Assembly (NCBI GenBank): GCA_003136355.1 | Contig: PLED01000108.1 | Location: 17,365-73,005 of the forward strand | DNA length: 55,641 nt | DNA from: Vulcanimicrobiota bacterium | GTDB taxonomy: Bacteria; Vulcanimicrobiota; Vulcanimicrobiia; Vulcanimicrobiales; Vulcanimicrobiaceae | Reading direction: 5' to 3' | In this document: positions 1 through 9,508 of the stretch, piece by piece | Layout of the letters: each line of letters starts with the position of its first letter | How positions within the stretch are numbered: the first letter of the stretch is position 1 | Position numbers and translations under genes: made by a program | The notes under the pieces: generated by a model | What the model was told of the DNA's origin: nothing | What the model saw: only the letters and a program-made list of their open reading frames with translations | Database searches by the model: none

Positions 1-56
1 CCGAGCAGGCCGCGGCCGCGAATTCCTGGCAAAACGCGGAACTGCCCCGGCCCTAA
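1..56 (+). CDS. 3' end of an unidentified CDS (partial, ...EQAAAANSWQNAELPRP*)
   Basis: Open frame from window start to TAA at 54-56, immediately followed by the next GTG start at 60. Confidence 0.4.
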   Translation, partial: EQAAAANSWQNAELPRP

Positions 57-59
57 GAA

Positions 60-878
60 GTGCGACGCTCCTGGCTGGTGCCGGCGCTGATCATGTTCGC
101 GGCGTGCGGATCCTTTGCGCGCGCTCAGATGTATCCCCACGCAACCCCGGCTCCCCGCACAACCAGCGTCCCGGAGCTGCGCGCGCTTGCCACCGGCCGT
201 GAGGTCGTCGAACGCTTTCATTTAGGAATCGCCGCCGAGCAGCGCGCCGACTGGCCAGAAGCCGCTGCTGAATTCGAACGCATCATCGCGCTCGATCCCG
301 GCGAGCCGCAGAACTCGACCGCGCGCTACGATTTGGGGATCGCCTATGCGAATATGCGCAGGCTCGACGACGCCGCGCGTCAGTTGCAGTCGGCGATCGC
401 GCGCGATCCCGGTTTTTTGGCCGCCATGGCAAACTTGATCGCGGTCGACTTGAGCCGCGGCGACTTGCGCGACGCGCGCGCGGTGGCGGACCGCTTCGTA
501 GCGGCGGCTCCCGATTCGGCCCGCGCCCTTTACGATCGAGGTCTCGTCGCGCTGCGCTCGGGTGACATGGTGACGGCACGCAACGATTTCGGCCAATTTT
601 TGCAAGCAAATCCGAAGTACGCCTATGCGCACTACAACCTCGGATTGGCGCAAACCAAGACCAGCGACTACGCGTCGGCCGAGCGTGAATTTCAGCTCGC
701 GGTCGATCTCGCGCCCCAGTATTCACGGGCGCGTTTCGCGCTCGGAACGGTGCTGCTGCGTGAGGGCAAACGCGCTCAGGCGCGCGCGGCCTTCGCAACG
801 GTTGCCGGCGACTCTGCGACCGATCCGGCCCTGAGGAATCTGGCCGTCGCGATGCGCGACGCCATCAAATCCCGCTAG
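60..878 (+). CDS. TPR-repeat secreted/periplasmic protein
   Basis: Signal-like N-terminus; repeated TPR-type helices (ARYDLGIAYANMRRLDDAARQLQSAIARDPG, AHYNLGLAQTKTSDYASAEREFQLAVDLAP). Confidence 0.8.
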   Translation: MRRSWLVPALIMFAACGSFARAQMYPHATPAPRTTSVPELRALATGREVVERFHLGIAAEQRADWPEAAAEFERIIALDPGEPQNSTARYDLGIAYANMRRLDDAARQLQSAIARDPGFLAAMANLIAVDLSRGDLRDARAVADRFVAAAPDSARALYDRGLVALRSGDMVTARNDFGQFLQANPKYAYAHYNLGLAQTKTSDYASAEREFQLAVDLAPQYSRARFALGTVLLREGKRAQARAAFATVAGDSATDPALRNLAVAMRDAIKSR

Positions 879-907
879 CTTTCAAACTTTCTTCATTCCT
901 GGGGCTT

Positions 908-1444
908 ATGCTGACCAGAATGGGTTTTAAGCATGTGCGCGCGGCATGCGTTCTGGTGCTCTCTCTGTTAGCACTTCCTGCCGCCGCATTCGAACGTCCG
1001 CCGCAACTGGTCGATCAGACCGGCCGCACATTTTCGTTGACCTCGCTGCGCGGAACGCCGCTGGTCGTAACGTTCGTGGCCGCGCATTGCACCGATGCGT
1101 GTCCGTTAGTGAACGCGCAGTTCTCACGCGCTGCGCGGTGTTTAGCCGCGGAGCATCGCAACGTCCGCCTGGTAACGATCACGCTCGATCCGGAAAACGA
1201 TCCGCCGCGCGTGATGCGCGCGCTGGCGCAGACGTTTGCGGCGGATCCGCGCAGCTGGATCGTAGCGGGCGGAAGCGTCGCGGACGTGCATCGCGTGATG
1301 CGCGAGTTCGGCGTCATGGCGCGCCGCGGGCGCAAAGGCTACGCGGATGCACACACGACCTTCGTCTATTTCGTCGACGCGCGCGGGGTGGTGCGTAAAA
1401 TGATTCTTGCTTCAACGAATCTGGGAGCGCAGCTCGCGCAATGA
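908..1444 (+). CDS. SCO1/SenC-family copper chaperone / thioredoxin-fold protein
   Basis: CTDAC (CxxxC) in Sco context FVAAHCTDACPLVNAQF, later conserved His (DAHTTFVYFVD); signal peptide. Confidence 0.8.
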   Translation: MLTRMGFKHVRAACVLVLSLLALPAAAFERPPQLVDQTGRTFSLTSLRGTPLVVTFVAAHCTDACPLVNAQFSRAARCLAAEHRNVRLVTITLDPENDPPRVMRALAQTFAADPRSWIVAGGSVADVHRVMREFGVMARRGRKGYADAHTTFVYFVDARGVVRKMILASTNLGAQLAQ

Positions 1445-1899
1445 GGACCAAACTATGCATCGCTTTTCTCTTACTCACGGCTTGCACCAACGGCGGAACC
1501 ATGACGCCGGCGGGCGGCGGCGGCGGCGCGCAAATACAAACGATCGACGTGAACCTCACGCTCAATCCGAGCTCGCAAACTCCGGCGGGGAACGCGGGCG
1601 GTTATTCGCCGGCAGTGACCAACGTCGCCGTCGGGACGTTCGTGCGGTTCGTCAACTCCGACGGTTTCGCGCACACCGCAACCGCAATTCCGGGAGCGAC
1701 GACCTTTCCGGCGGGATCGCCTTATTCGTCATCCGCGCAAACGCAAAGCGGGACCGCGATATCGCAAAGCTGGAGCAGCGGAACGCTGCCGGCCGGCGCG
1801 TCTTCGCAGACGCTGCTCGTCGATAAGGCCGGCACATATTTATTCGGCTGTTTCTATCACTACGGCGGCCCGATGAGAGCGGAGATCGTTGCGCACTAG
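1441..1899 (+). CDS. Plastocyanin/cupredoxin-like lipoprotein
   Basis: Lipobox-like LLTACTNGG; blue-copper ligands FAHTATAIPG ... YLFGCFYHYGGPMRAEI; ATGA overlap with upstream gene. Confidence 0.8.
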   Translation: MRTKLCIAFLLLTACTNGGTMTPAGGGGGAQIQTIDVNLTLNPSSQTPAGNAGGYSPAVTNVAVGTFVRFVNSDGFAHTATAIPGATTFPAGSPYSSSAQTQSGTAISQSWSSGTLPAGASSQTLLVDKAGTYLFGCFYHYGGPMRAEIVAH

Positions 1900-3019
1900 C
1901 GTGCGTATCGCCGCGGCGTTCGCGCTTGTGGCCGCTTTGACGCTGGCGCTGCGCGTCCCCGCGCGCGCTATTCCGTTGTTCGCGCAGCGGTATCAGCTGC
2001 AGTGCTCCGCTTGCCACAGCGTGCTGCCCGAGCTGAACTCGTTCGGCAACTCTTTTCGCGCGCGCGGCTACCAGCTGCCGATTCCAAAGCACGGCACGAC
2101 GGGCGTCGCGATGCGTTACCAGCTCGAGTGGGAAGCCGATCCGGCGGCGGGCACGCGCCGATTCTCGCCCGGCGGTGTCTTGCTTTCGAACGCGGACATC
2201 GGCGCGGTGAGCGCATTCATTCATTATAATTTGGGCGCGGGCGGAGGCCCGGCGGGATTGTTTCTGGGGTATCTCGCCACCTACAACGCGCATACGCAAT
2301 CGCTGTATCGTTTAGGCTTATTCGAGCTGCCGCTCGCGCAATCGCCCGGACAGCGGCTCGACGATCTCGCGTCCTACGGCTATTACGGCGCGCATGTCGG
2401 CCTGAACGATCTATCGCTGTCGTCGCCACGCTGGGGCTTGCAAGCCGAACGTGCCATAGGATCGGTCACTGCCGATTTTACGGTCGACTTCGGCGAGTTC
2501 AAAGGCTCCGCGTACGGCGGCAAACCTGTTCCGACCGGCGAGACGACCGCCGCGAACTCACCTGAGTTTGGTATGTTCTTGCGTGCGCCGCTAACATCCA
2601 ATCTCCAGGTGGGCGGTGACTTCATCACCGGTTCGCGGCGAATCGTCCCAGCCGGTCGGAACACCTTTTCCGATGCCTATCAGCGCGAAGGCGTCCTTGC
2701 GAAAATCACCGTGCGCAACGTCGAGCTGCAAGCCGAACAATGGTGGGGCAGCGATCAGAACGCCGACGGGTTCGGCACGCGGACCGGAAGTACGGGCGGC
2801 TATGCCCGTTTAAAATATTACATCACGCCGCACGCGTATCTGGGCGTGCGATACGACGCGCAAGCCGTGCCGTTCATCTCGCGCGACGTGGTCTACTACG
2901 CGGCATTTCATATTTTGCCGCACGCGCGGCTGCTGATCCAGCAGGTTCAGCCGGTCGGTGCGTCAGGCCATCTGGGCGCGGCGCTGACAGTGGGATTTCC
3001 CTGGCCGCCGAACCTCTGA
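1889..3019 (+). CDS. Outer-membrane/porin-like protein with a single N-terminal CXXCH heme motif
   Basis: Signal peptide, then FAQRYQLQCSACHSVLPELNSFGNSFRARGYQLP, then a long beta-rich region; TTG start at 1889 or GTG at 1901. Confidence 0.65.
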   Translation: MRTSVRIAAAFALVAALTLALRVPARAIPLFAQRYQLQCSACHSVLPELNSFGNSFRARGYQLPIPKHGTTGVAMRYQLEWEADPAAGTRRFSPGGVLLSNADIGAVSAFIHYNLGAGGGPAGLFLGYLATYNAHTQSLYRLGLFELPLAQSPGQRLDDLASYGYYGAHVGLNDLSLSSPRWGLQAERAIGSVTADFTVDFGEFKGSAYGGKPVPTGETTAANSPEFGMFLRAPLTSNLQVGGDFITGSRRIVPAGRNTFSDAYQREGVLAKITVRNVELQAEQWWGSDQNADGFGTRTGSTGGYARLKYYITPHAYLGVRYDAQAVPFISRDVVYYAAFHILPHARLLIQQVQPVGASGHLGAALTVGFPWPPNL

Positions 3020-3023
3020 GGTC

Positions 3024-3692
3024 ATGAGAGTCTTGGTGGTCGAGGACAACGCCCCGATCGCCGCTGCCGTCCGCACGATGCTCGAACGCCGCAAATATGC
3101 GGTCGACTTGGCGGCGGACGGGGAAGCGGGCTTGGAATATCTGCTGCGCCAGCGTTACGACGCGGCGATTCTCGACGTCGTGCTTCCCAAGCGCGACGGT
3201 TTCGCGGTCGCCAAGGCCGCCCGCGGGGAAGGCGTACAAACTCCCATCCTGATGCTGACCGCGCTCGACGCGGTCGAAGATCGCGTGCGCGGATTGGACT
3301 GCGGCGCCGACGATTATCTGGTGAAGCCGTTCGTCGAAGAAGAACTCTTCGCGCGCTTGCGCGCGATCACGCGACGAGCCGATCGCCCCGTGCACGACAC
3401 GCTGCGCGCCGGATCGCTCGAAATCGACGCATCGGCGCGCGAGGTGAGCGTCGCGGGAAAGCGGCTGCCGCTGGGCGCGACCGAATTCCGGATGCTCGAA
3501 TTCTTCGCGCGCAATGCCGGCATCGCGTTCTCGCGCGAGCGGCTGCTCGAACATCTCTGGGACTACGACTTTGAGGGATCGACCAATATCGTCGACGTCT
3601 ACGTCAGCCAGCTGCGCCGCAAACTCAAACGCGCAGGCGCCGGCGACGTGATTCATACGGTATGGGGCGTCGGATATAAGTTGGAAGCGTGA
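3024..3692 (+). CDS. OmpR/PhoB-family response regulator
   Basis: Receiver domain (VVEDN, DAAILDVVLPKRDG, DDYLVKPF) plus winged-helix output (STNIVDVYVSQLRRKL). Confidence 0.93.
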   Translation: MRVLVVEDNAPIAAAVRTMLERRKYAVDLAADGEAGLEYLLRQRYDAAILDVVLPKRDGFAVAKAARGEGVQTPILMLTALDAVEDRVRGLDCGADDYLVKPFVEEELFARLRAITRRADRPVHDTLRAGSLEIDASAREVSVAGKRLPLGATEFRMLEFFARNAGIAFSRERLLEHLWDYDFEGSTNIVDVYVSQLRRKLKRAGAGDVIHTVWGVGYKLEA

Positions 3693-4603
3693 TCGCGCGT
3701 CTGGCGCTCCGGTATCTGCTGGTGTTCGCAGTCGTGCTCGCGCTGCTCAGCGCGGGAGCTTACGCATTTATGTCGGGCGAATACCAGTCGCTCATGCAAC
3801 CGCTGATCGGAACGCCCGAAGGCGCGCAAGGCTATCGCACGGCGATGGCACGCGTGCTCGAGACGATTCTGAGCTTCGATATCCCGCTGCTCGCGATCGT
3901 CGGCGGGGCGTCGTGGCTGTTGGCGCGCGCGTCGCTGCAGCCGCTGATCGCCGGCCGTCAGCGCGAGCGCGAATTCGCCGCCGACGCGGCGCACCGGTTG
4001 CGTTCACCGTTGGCCACGATCGCGGCGGTTTCACAAGCCGCCAAGCCGGGTGCGCCCGCGGAGCTCGCGCAAGATTTCGACACCATCACGCAAGCCGCGC
4101 TCGACGCATCCCAAACCGTCGGCGAGCTGCTGACGCTTTCCCGGCCGGCCGATTCGCATCTGCTGCAACTCGAGCCGGTCGATGTCTCCCTGCTCGCGAA
4201 AAATGTTTCGAAAGAATTTGAAGCGCGCGCCGCCGAGCGGGGACTGGCGATCGACAACCGCGCGCAGACGGCGATCGTCAATGGCGACGAACTGCGGCTG
4301 CGCGAACTGCTGCGCAACCTGCTCGAAAACGCGCTGCGTCATGCGCGCGCAACAATCGTGGTCGATTCACACGCCAACGGACGCACGGTCGACGTGATCG
4401 TCTTCAACGACGGCGATGCGGTTGAAAACGCGTATCGCGAGCAGATTTTCGAGCGCGCATTTAGCGGGGATTCGCGCGGCAGCGGATTGGGTTTGGCAAT
4501 GGTGCGATGGATCGCGCGCGCGCACCAAGGCGACGCATTCGTGCGCGACGGCAAAGCGGGCGGCGCCGAATTCGTCGTGCGCCTGCCGCGTTTCGCAGAC
4601 TAA
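3689..4603 (+). CDS. Sensor histidine kinase
   Basis: Two TM segments, H-box FAADAAHRLRSPLATI, N-box LRNLLENALRHA, G-box GSGLGLAMV; 4-bp overlap with regulator. Confidence 0.9.
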   Translation: MIARLALRYLLVFAVVLALLSAGAYAFMSGEYQSLMQPLIGTPEGAQGYRTAMARVLETILSFDIPLLAIVGGASWLLARASLQPLIAGRQREREFAADAAHRLRSPLATIAAVSQAAKPGAPAELAQDFDTITQAALDASQTVGELLTLSRPADSHLLQLEPVDVSLLAKNVSKEFEARAAERGLAIDNRAQTAIVNGDELRLRELLRNLLENALRHARATIVVDSHANGRTVDVIVFNDGDAVENAYREQIFERAFSGDSRGSGLGLAMVRWIARAHQGDAFVRDGKAGGAEFVVRLPRFAD

Positions 4604-4645
4604 GGACGAGGAGACTCCGGCAAAGGCGGGTATTTACGGCCTGGT

Positions 4646-5503
4646 ATGTCCACGCTGTCGCCGCAACGTCTGCTCGAACTCAAACTCCACGCCACCGACG
4701 TGCGCGAGGGAATCATCCGCTCGCTATTGGCCGCGGGGTCAGGACATTCGGCCGGACCGCTGGATATGGCCGACGTTTTTACCGTACTCTACGAACACGT
4801 GCTCAACCACCGGCCGAAAGAGCCGCTGTGGGACGACCGCGACCGGCTGCTGCTTTCATGCGGACATATCGCGCCGGTTCGCTACAGCGCCATGGCCTAT
4901 GGCGGATATTTTCCGGTGGAAGAACTTTTGACGCTGCGCAAGTTCGGAACGCGCCTGCAAGGGCACCCCGAGCGTGTGCGGCTGCCGGCGGTGGAGACAA
5001 CGTCGGGTCCGCTGGGCGAAGGCTTGGCGCAGGGCACGGGCATGGCGCTCTCCGCGAAGATGGACGGCAAAAGCTGGCGCGTCTACGTGGTGACGTCGGA
5101 TGCCGAGCATCAGTGCGGACTGCATTGGGAAGCGGCCATGACCGCGCCTAAATTTAAACTCGACAACCTGATCGCGATCGTCGATCGCAACTTCATTCAA
5201 ATCGACGGAAGTACCGAAGACATCATGCCGCTCGAGCCGTTCGCCGACAAGTACCGCGCCTTCAACTGGGAAGTCTTCGAGTGCGACGGCAACGACATCG
5301 CGCAGTTTACGGAAACGATCGAAAAAGCCAAAGCGGTTAAGGGAAAGCCGAGCGTGATCATCGCCAACACGGTTCCCGGCAAAGGCGTAAGTTATATGGA
5401 AGGCGATTACGCGTGGCACGGTAAGCCGCCCAACAAAGAACAGGCCGAGGTCGCGCTGCGCGAATTGCAAGCCGAGCGCGAACGGTTGACCGCCAATGGC
5501 TAA
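4646..5503 (+). CDS. Transketolase, N-terminal (TPP-binding) subunit
   Basis: GHSAGPLDMADVFTVLYEHVL, TSGPLGEGLAQGTGMA, VYVVTSDAEHQCGLHWEA, GKGVSYMEGDYAWHGKPP. Confidence 0.92.
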   Translation: MSTLSPQRLLELKLHATDVREGIIRSLLAAGSGHSAGPLDMADVFTVLYEHVLNHRPKEPLWDDRDRLLLSCGHIAPVRYSAMAYGGYFPVEELLTLRKFGTRLQGHPERVRLPAVETTSGPLGEGLAQGTGMALSAKMDGKSWRVYVVTSDAEHQCGLHWEAAMTAPKFKLDNLIAIVDRNFIQIDGSTEDIMPLEPFADKYRAFNWEVFECDGNDIAQFTETIEKAKAVKGKPSVIIANTVPGKGVSYMEGDYAWHGKPPNKEQAEVALRELQAERERLTANG

Positions 5504-6509
5504 CGCGCTCGACGGCGTAGCCGCGATGCGGCTGGCCGAACTCCAAGATGCCGCCGGCGTCAAGCAAGTTCCGACGCGCAACGGATTCGGCGAAGGCGTC
5601 ATCGAGGCGGGCAAAGGCAACCGAAACGTGCTCGCGATTTGCGCGGATCTTTCAGAGTCCACGCGTATGCTCGGGTTCAAAGAAGCGCTCCCGGATCAGT
5701 ACATCGAGATCGGCGTTTCGGAACAAATGCTCGTCGCGATGGCCGCCGGTATGGCCAGCACGGGAAAGGTTCCGTTTATCGCGAGCTACGCGATGTTCAA
5801 TCCCGGCCGCTCGTGGGAGCAAGTCCGCACCACCATGGCGCTCAACGAAACCAACGTCAAAATCGCGGGCGCGCATGCCGGCGTTTCGGTCGGACCCGAT
5901 GGCGCAACCCACCAAGCGATAGAAGATATCGCGATCATGCGCTGCATTCCGCACATGACCGTCGTCGTTCCGTGCGATTCCATTCAAACGAAGCGGGCGA
6001 CGCTGGCCGTCGCGGCGATGAACGGCCCGGTCTACTTGCGTTTCGGCCGCGAGAAAACGCCGGTCGTCACCACCGAAGAAACGCCGTTCGAACTTGGAAA
6101 GGCGCAGATTTTTCGCGAAGGTAAAGACGTAGCGATCGTCGTCTGCGGTATCCTCGTCTACAACGCGCTCATCGCCGCGCGGAAGCTCGCGCGCGACGGC
6201 ATCGAGTGCATGGTCGTCAACAATCATACCGTCAAGCCGATGGACGAAAAAACGATCGTCGAAGCCGCCGAACGCTGCGGCGCTGTCGTCACGGTTGAAG
6301 AACACCAAATCTCAGGGGGCATGGGATCGCGCGTTGCGGAGATCCTGGCCCAGCGCCGACCCACGCCGATCGAATTCGTCGGCGTGGCCGATCAGTTCGG
6401 TCAGTCCGGCGATCCCGCCGAGTTGATCGAACACTACGGCATGGGATCGAGCGCGATCGAAGCGGCGGTCCGCCGCGCTATCGCGCGCAAAGAGCTTAGA
6501 CCGTCGTAA
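5496..6509 (+). CDS. Transketolase, C-terminal (pyrimidine-binding) subunit
   Basis: YIEIGVSEQMLVAMAAGMASTGKVPF, GPDGATHQAIEDIAIMRCIPHMTVVVPCD; 8-bp overlap with N subunit. Confidence 0.92.
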   Translation: MANALDGVAAMRLAELQDAAGVKQVPTRNGFGEGVIEAGKGNRNVLAICADLSESTRMLGFKEALPDQYIEIGVSEQMLVAMAAGMASTGKVPFIASYAMFNPGRSWEQVRTTMALNETNVKIAGAHAGVSVGPDGATHQAIEDIAIMRCIPHMTVVVPCDSIQTKRATLAVAAMNGPVYLRFGREKTPVVTTEETPFELGKAQIFREGKDVAIVVCGILVYNALIAARKLARDGIECMVVNNHTVKPMDEKTIVEAAERCGAVVTVEEHQISGGMGSRVAEILAQRRPTPIEFVGVADQFGQSGDPAELIEHYGMGSSAIEAAVRRAIARKELRPS

Positions 6510-6843
6510 TTGCGGACGTCGTAACGGGGGCAACCTGGTCGAGCGTCAACTCGAAACCGCCGGTCCACCGCGCGGCCAGATTATAAAGCGCCGCGTAGAG
6601 TAAGCCGGCGATGAAACCGATGATGCCGTACATAATCGGAAAAAAGATGATCGCGAAAAACCCGATGCCGGTCATTGCGGCCATGCCCGGGGTCGTTATG
6701 CCGCTGTGCTTGATTCCCAGCATCATAATCGGACTGATCACCAGCCACCACGCCAATCCGATGATTATGCCGATCATGGCATAGAGTACCGCAGCGACCA
6801 GCGCGAATTGTACGACGGAAATGTGGCGCAAACGAGTAACCAT
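6496..6843 (-). CDS. Small membrane protein of unknown function
   Basis: Three hydrophobic segments; likely ATG at 6843 (MVTRLRHISVVQF); convergent overlap with transketolase C subunit. Confidence 0.6.
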   Translation of the reverse strand: MVTRLRHISVVQFALVAAVLYAMIGIIIGLAWWLVISPIMMLGIKHSGITTPGMAAMTGIGFFAIIFFPIMYGIIGFIAGLLYAALYNLAARWTGGFELTLDQVAPVTTSAITTV

Positions 6844-6954
6844 GCGAAATTCTCCCATCCTTTTAAGAAGGCGAAGCGAATAAGGAGGGCTTACCGAGCA
6901 TCGTCCCGAGGACCTTCGCAGGTATCGTTCACCGGCCCACCGGAAAAGCGACTT

Positions 6955-8022
6955 ATGCTTAAGAAAAGTCGTCTTTCCGCATTAGCGTGCATCGCGTCGC
7001 TCGCACTTTCGGCATGTTCGGGAACCACGACGACGCCGCCGGGTCCGCCACAGACCACGCTTTCGATCCCGACTCAGCGGAATGCCGCGCAGGCCGCGCT
7101 GGCTGCCGAGTTCGGTGTCGGGCTCCTCACGCTCATTTTCGGCCAGGGCACGACGCAAGCGTTCGGCGGAAGCAATACGCCGCCGGTCTGCAATAATGGC
7201 GTTCGAGTTTCTATTGTTTCAGGCGCGACGACGATCACCACAACGGTCGATGTCTTCTACGATCCCGTTTGCACGACGATCTTGGCGCACGTCATTCTGA
7301 CCCAGACGCAAAACTCTCCAACGGCCTCAACCCTTTCGGGAACGGCCACCTTCACCACGCAAACCGGCGCCATCATCGCTTACAACGCGTTGAGCGGAAC
7401 GGTCACCAAGAGTGCGGGTACGACGTCCTTTAGTGTAACGGGAACCGCGGCGCCGAGTCCGTCCGCACCGGCCGTCGCATCGTTCGGACTCAGCTGCAGC
7501 TCGACCGGAAGCTCCAATACATGTGGTTTCGGCGGCATCCAGAACGTCTCGATACCGGCGTGCTCTCCGCCGGGCCCGAGCTGCGGCACATTACAAGCGA
7601 TCCAAATTGGCAACACATTTACGTTTAACGGAACTCAAACCGGTAACGTGAATACAGGCGGCGCGGCGCTCAAAGCTTACGTATCCGCGCCGAGTGCGAT
7701 GACGCTTTCGCCGTCAGGCGCAACGAGCTGGACGATCACGGGCGGTGGAACCCCCGTAATCAACGATGCCGGAAACTTTTCGGTGACGACGGGGGCGTTT
7801 AACCTTGCAACGGCGATTGGCATAAGCCTCAGCGATGCGACCGCGGACGCGAGCGCAACGGCCAATATGTCCGGCGGTCCGTTCGGGCATACCTCAGGCG
7901 GCGTTACGCAAGTCAGTAACGGCGTGGCGGCGAGTTTCTTGGGCCTCGACGGAATCGGAAATGGAACGGTCCTGTTTTCGGACGGCCACATTGAATCCGT
8001 CGCCGGGTTTATCGTTCAGTAA
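6955..8022 (+). CDS. Secreted lipoprotein of unknown function
   Basis: MLKKSRLSALACIASLALSACSG lipobox; Thr/Ser/Gly-rich beta-type sequence; trimmed from the 438-aa ORF starting at 6706. Confidence 0.65.
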   Translation: MLKKSRLSALACIASLALSACSGTTTTPPGPPQTTLSIPTQRNAAQAALAAEFGVGLLTLIFGQGTTQAFGGSNTPPVCNNGVRVSIVSGATTITTTVDVFYDPVCTTILAHVILTQTQNSPTASTLSGTATFTTQTGAIIAYNALSGTVTKSAGTTSFSVTGTAAPSPSAPAVASFGLSCSSTGSSNTCGFGGIQNVSIPACSPPGPSCGTLQAIQIGNTFTFNGTQTGNVNTGGAALKAYVSAPSAMTLSPSGATSWTITGGGTPVINDAGNFSVTTGAFNLATAIGISLSDATADASATANMSGGPFGHTSGGVTQVSNGVAASFLGLDGIGNGTVLFSDGHIESVAGFIVQ

Positions 8023-9407
8023 TTCGGCCAGAACTGGCCGTGGAAACCTAACGGAAGCATCGCGGGCGCCCATGCGCGTGCGCATTCTTCGAACGTCGCC
8101 GCGTCCACAACGACGAGCGCCGAGCGTTTTTCACGCGCGTTGAACGCGACGAAAAGCACGGCGCCGTCGGTTTCGTTTCCGCCCGGCTTCGGAACAAAGA
8201 TCGCTTCACCGGGAGATTCGTTCGGACGTTCCCAGACGCGCTGTGAGGCCGAGCTCGTGTCGACCTGCAGGACGCCGTCGGTAAACGCATCGCCCTCGCC
8301 GACGCGCGGCGCGTAAACGTAGCGCGGCCGTTCTGCTCGTACGTCGACGCGCGGCAGTTCCATACGCGTATTCGAGAGCGTTTCACGCGTCGCGTCCTGG
8401 CCGTTGCACGGAACGTGGTAGCGCCGCAGCGAGAGGCCCGGTGCGACGGGCGCGCGTTCGCGTACGCGATCCAAATAGAGATCGGAAACGATCGAGGCGT
8501 CGTCGTAACCGACAAGATCGACCACGACGCAATCGCGATCGTCGAACGCGCTGACGTGGTGAAAAGCGAAGAACGGTTCGGCCGCGCAGGTGACGGGCGG
8601 CGCGGAGCCGGTCAGGTCGACGAGGTGAATGAGCGTCTCATCGCCGCCCCAATGAAAATTCTCGATGTACGGCTTTCCGCCCAAGATCATCGCGAGCGGA
8701 TCGAAGCGGTACGGATACTCAACCAGGATCGCATACTTTCGGCTCGCGCCCATGCTGTGTACGTAGGCCGGACGTTTGCTGGGAATGCGCGCGATGGCGT
8801 CGCGCGAACCGTTTTCGGCGAGACGCCATACCGCGAATTCGCTGCGCAGGCCCGGTTTGAGCGTGAAGTTCACCCAACCCCCGGCGGTGCGCACGGGGTG
8901 TGCCGTCGTCGGACCGGTTCCGAGATCATCGGCGAACTTCAGCAGGTTGCCCGTCTCGAGCGTCTGCGGATCGAAGCAGCGCGGCGCGCCGATTTCCGTG
9001 AGCGCAACGCTCGCGTCGCCATAGCGCGCGACGTTGACGTTGGTGTTGTCGGTGATGTTGCTCGACGTTACGCCGGCCAGCCACGATCCGAACGAGCGCG
9101 CCGCCGGGGTCGCGAAGCTTTGGTATTCCGCGCGGCCTTCAGTCGCCGCCGCGTAGCTCTCGCTGCGAATGAACCGCCCGGTGTATTCGAGTTTGCCTTC
9201 GCCGAACTCGAAACGCTGCAAGAAAGCCATGCCGTCGAACCAGTGGCGGAACTGGACAGGCCCGAAACTGTATTGCGCCGGCCCGTTGCGGATGAACGCA
9301 CCGCGCAGCCAATCCGGAAGGGCGCCCTCGATCGCAAGCGCGACCGGCCCGATGTCGTTCGTGACGTCGGAAAAGATCAATTCGCGCGGCGTGTGAGCGG
9401 CGATCAT
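8016..9407 (-). CDS. Carotenoid cleavage oxygenase (RPE65/CCD family)
   Basis: LPDWLRGAFIRNGPAQYSFG, HWFDGMAFLQRFEF, EPFFAFHHVSAFDD, GFHGQFWPNY. Confidence 0.9.
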   Translation of the reverse strand: MIAAHTPRELIFSDVTNDIGPVALAIEGALPDWLRGAFIRNGPAQYSFGPVQFRHWFDGMAFLQRFEFGEGKLEYTGRFIRSESYAAATEGRAEYQSFATPAARSFGSWLAGVTSSNITDNTNVNVARYGDASVALTEIGAPRCFDPQTLETGNLLKFADDLGTGPTTAHPVRTAGGWVNFTLKPGLRSEFAVWRLAENGSRDAIARIPSKRPAYVHSMGASRKYAILVEYPYRFDPLAMILGGKPYIENFHWGGDETLIHLVDLTGSAPPVTCAAEPFFAFHHVSAFDDRDCVVVDLVGYDDASIVSDLYLDRVRERAPVAPGLSLRRYHVPCNGQDATRETLSNTRMELPRVDVRAERPRYVYAPRVGEGDAFTDGVLQVDTSSASQRVWERPNESPGEAIFVPKPGGNETDGAVLFVAFNAREKRSALVVVDAATFEECARAWAPAMLPLGFHGQFWPNY

Positions 9408-9508
9408 AACGTTCGCTTCGTCAGCCGACTCCGGAGTACCGCCGTTTGCCCGGAGGCACGGGCAGGCGGGCCGAGAATGGTCAGGCCTCTAGTTATTAAG
9501 GAGCTGCT

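Noticed and set aside
4604-4645. Possible remnant of a dispersed repeat (GAGACTCCGGCAAAGGCGGGTATTTACGG)
   Set aside because: Only one copy seen in the window and no inverted partner; too short to support
4646-6509. Transketolase split into two ORFs as a possible frameshift
   Set aside because: Two-subunit transketolases are well known, the 8-bp overlap and separate starts look normal
6844-6954. Possible riboswitch upstream of the lipoprotein gene
   Set aside because: Did not match glycine, c-di-GMP or TPP consensus blocks by eye
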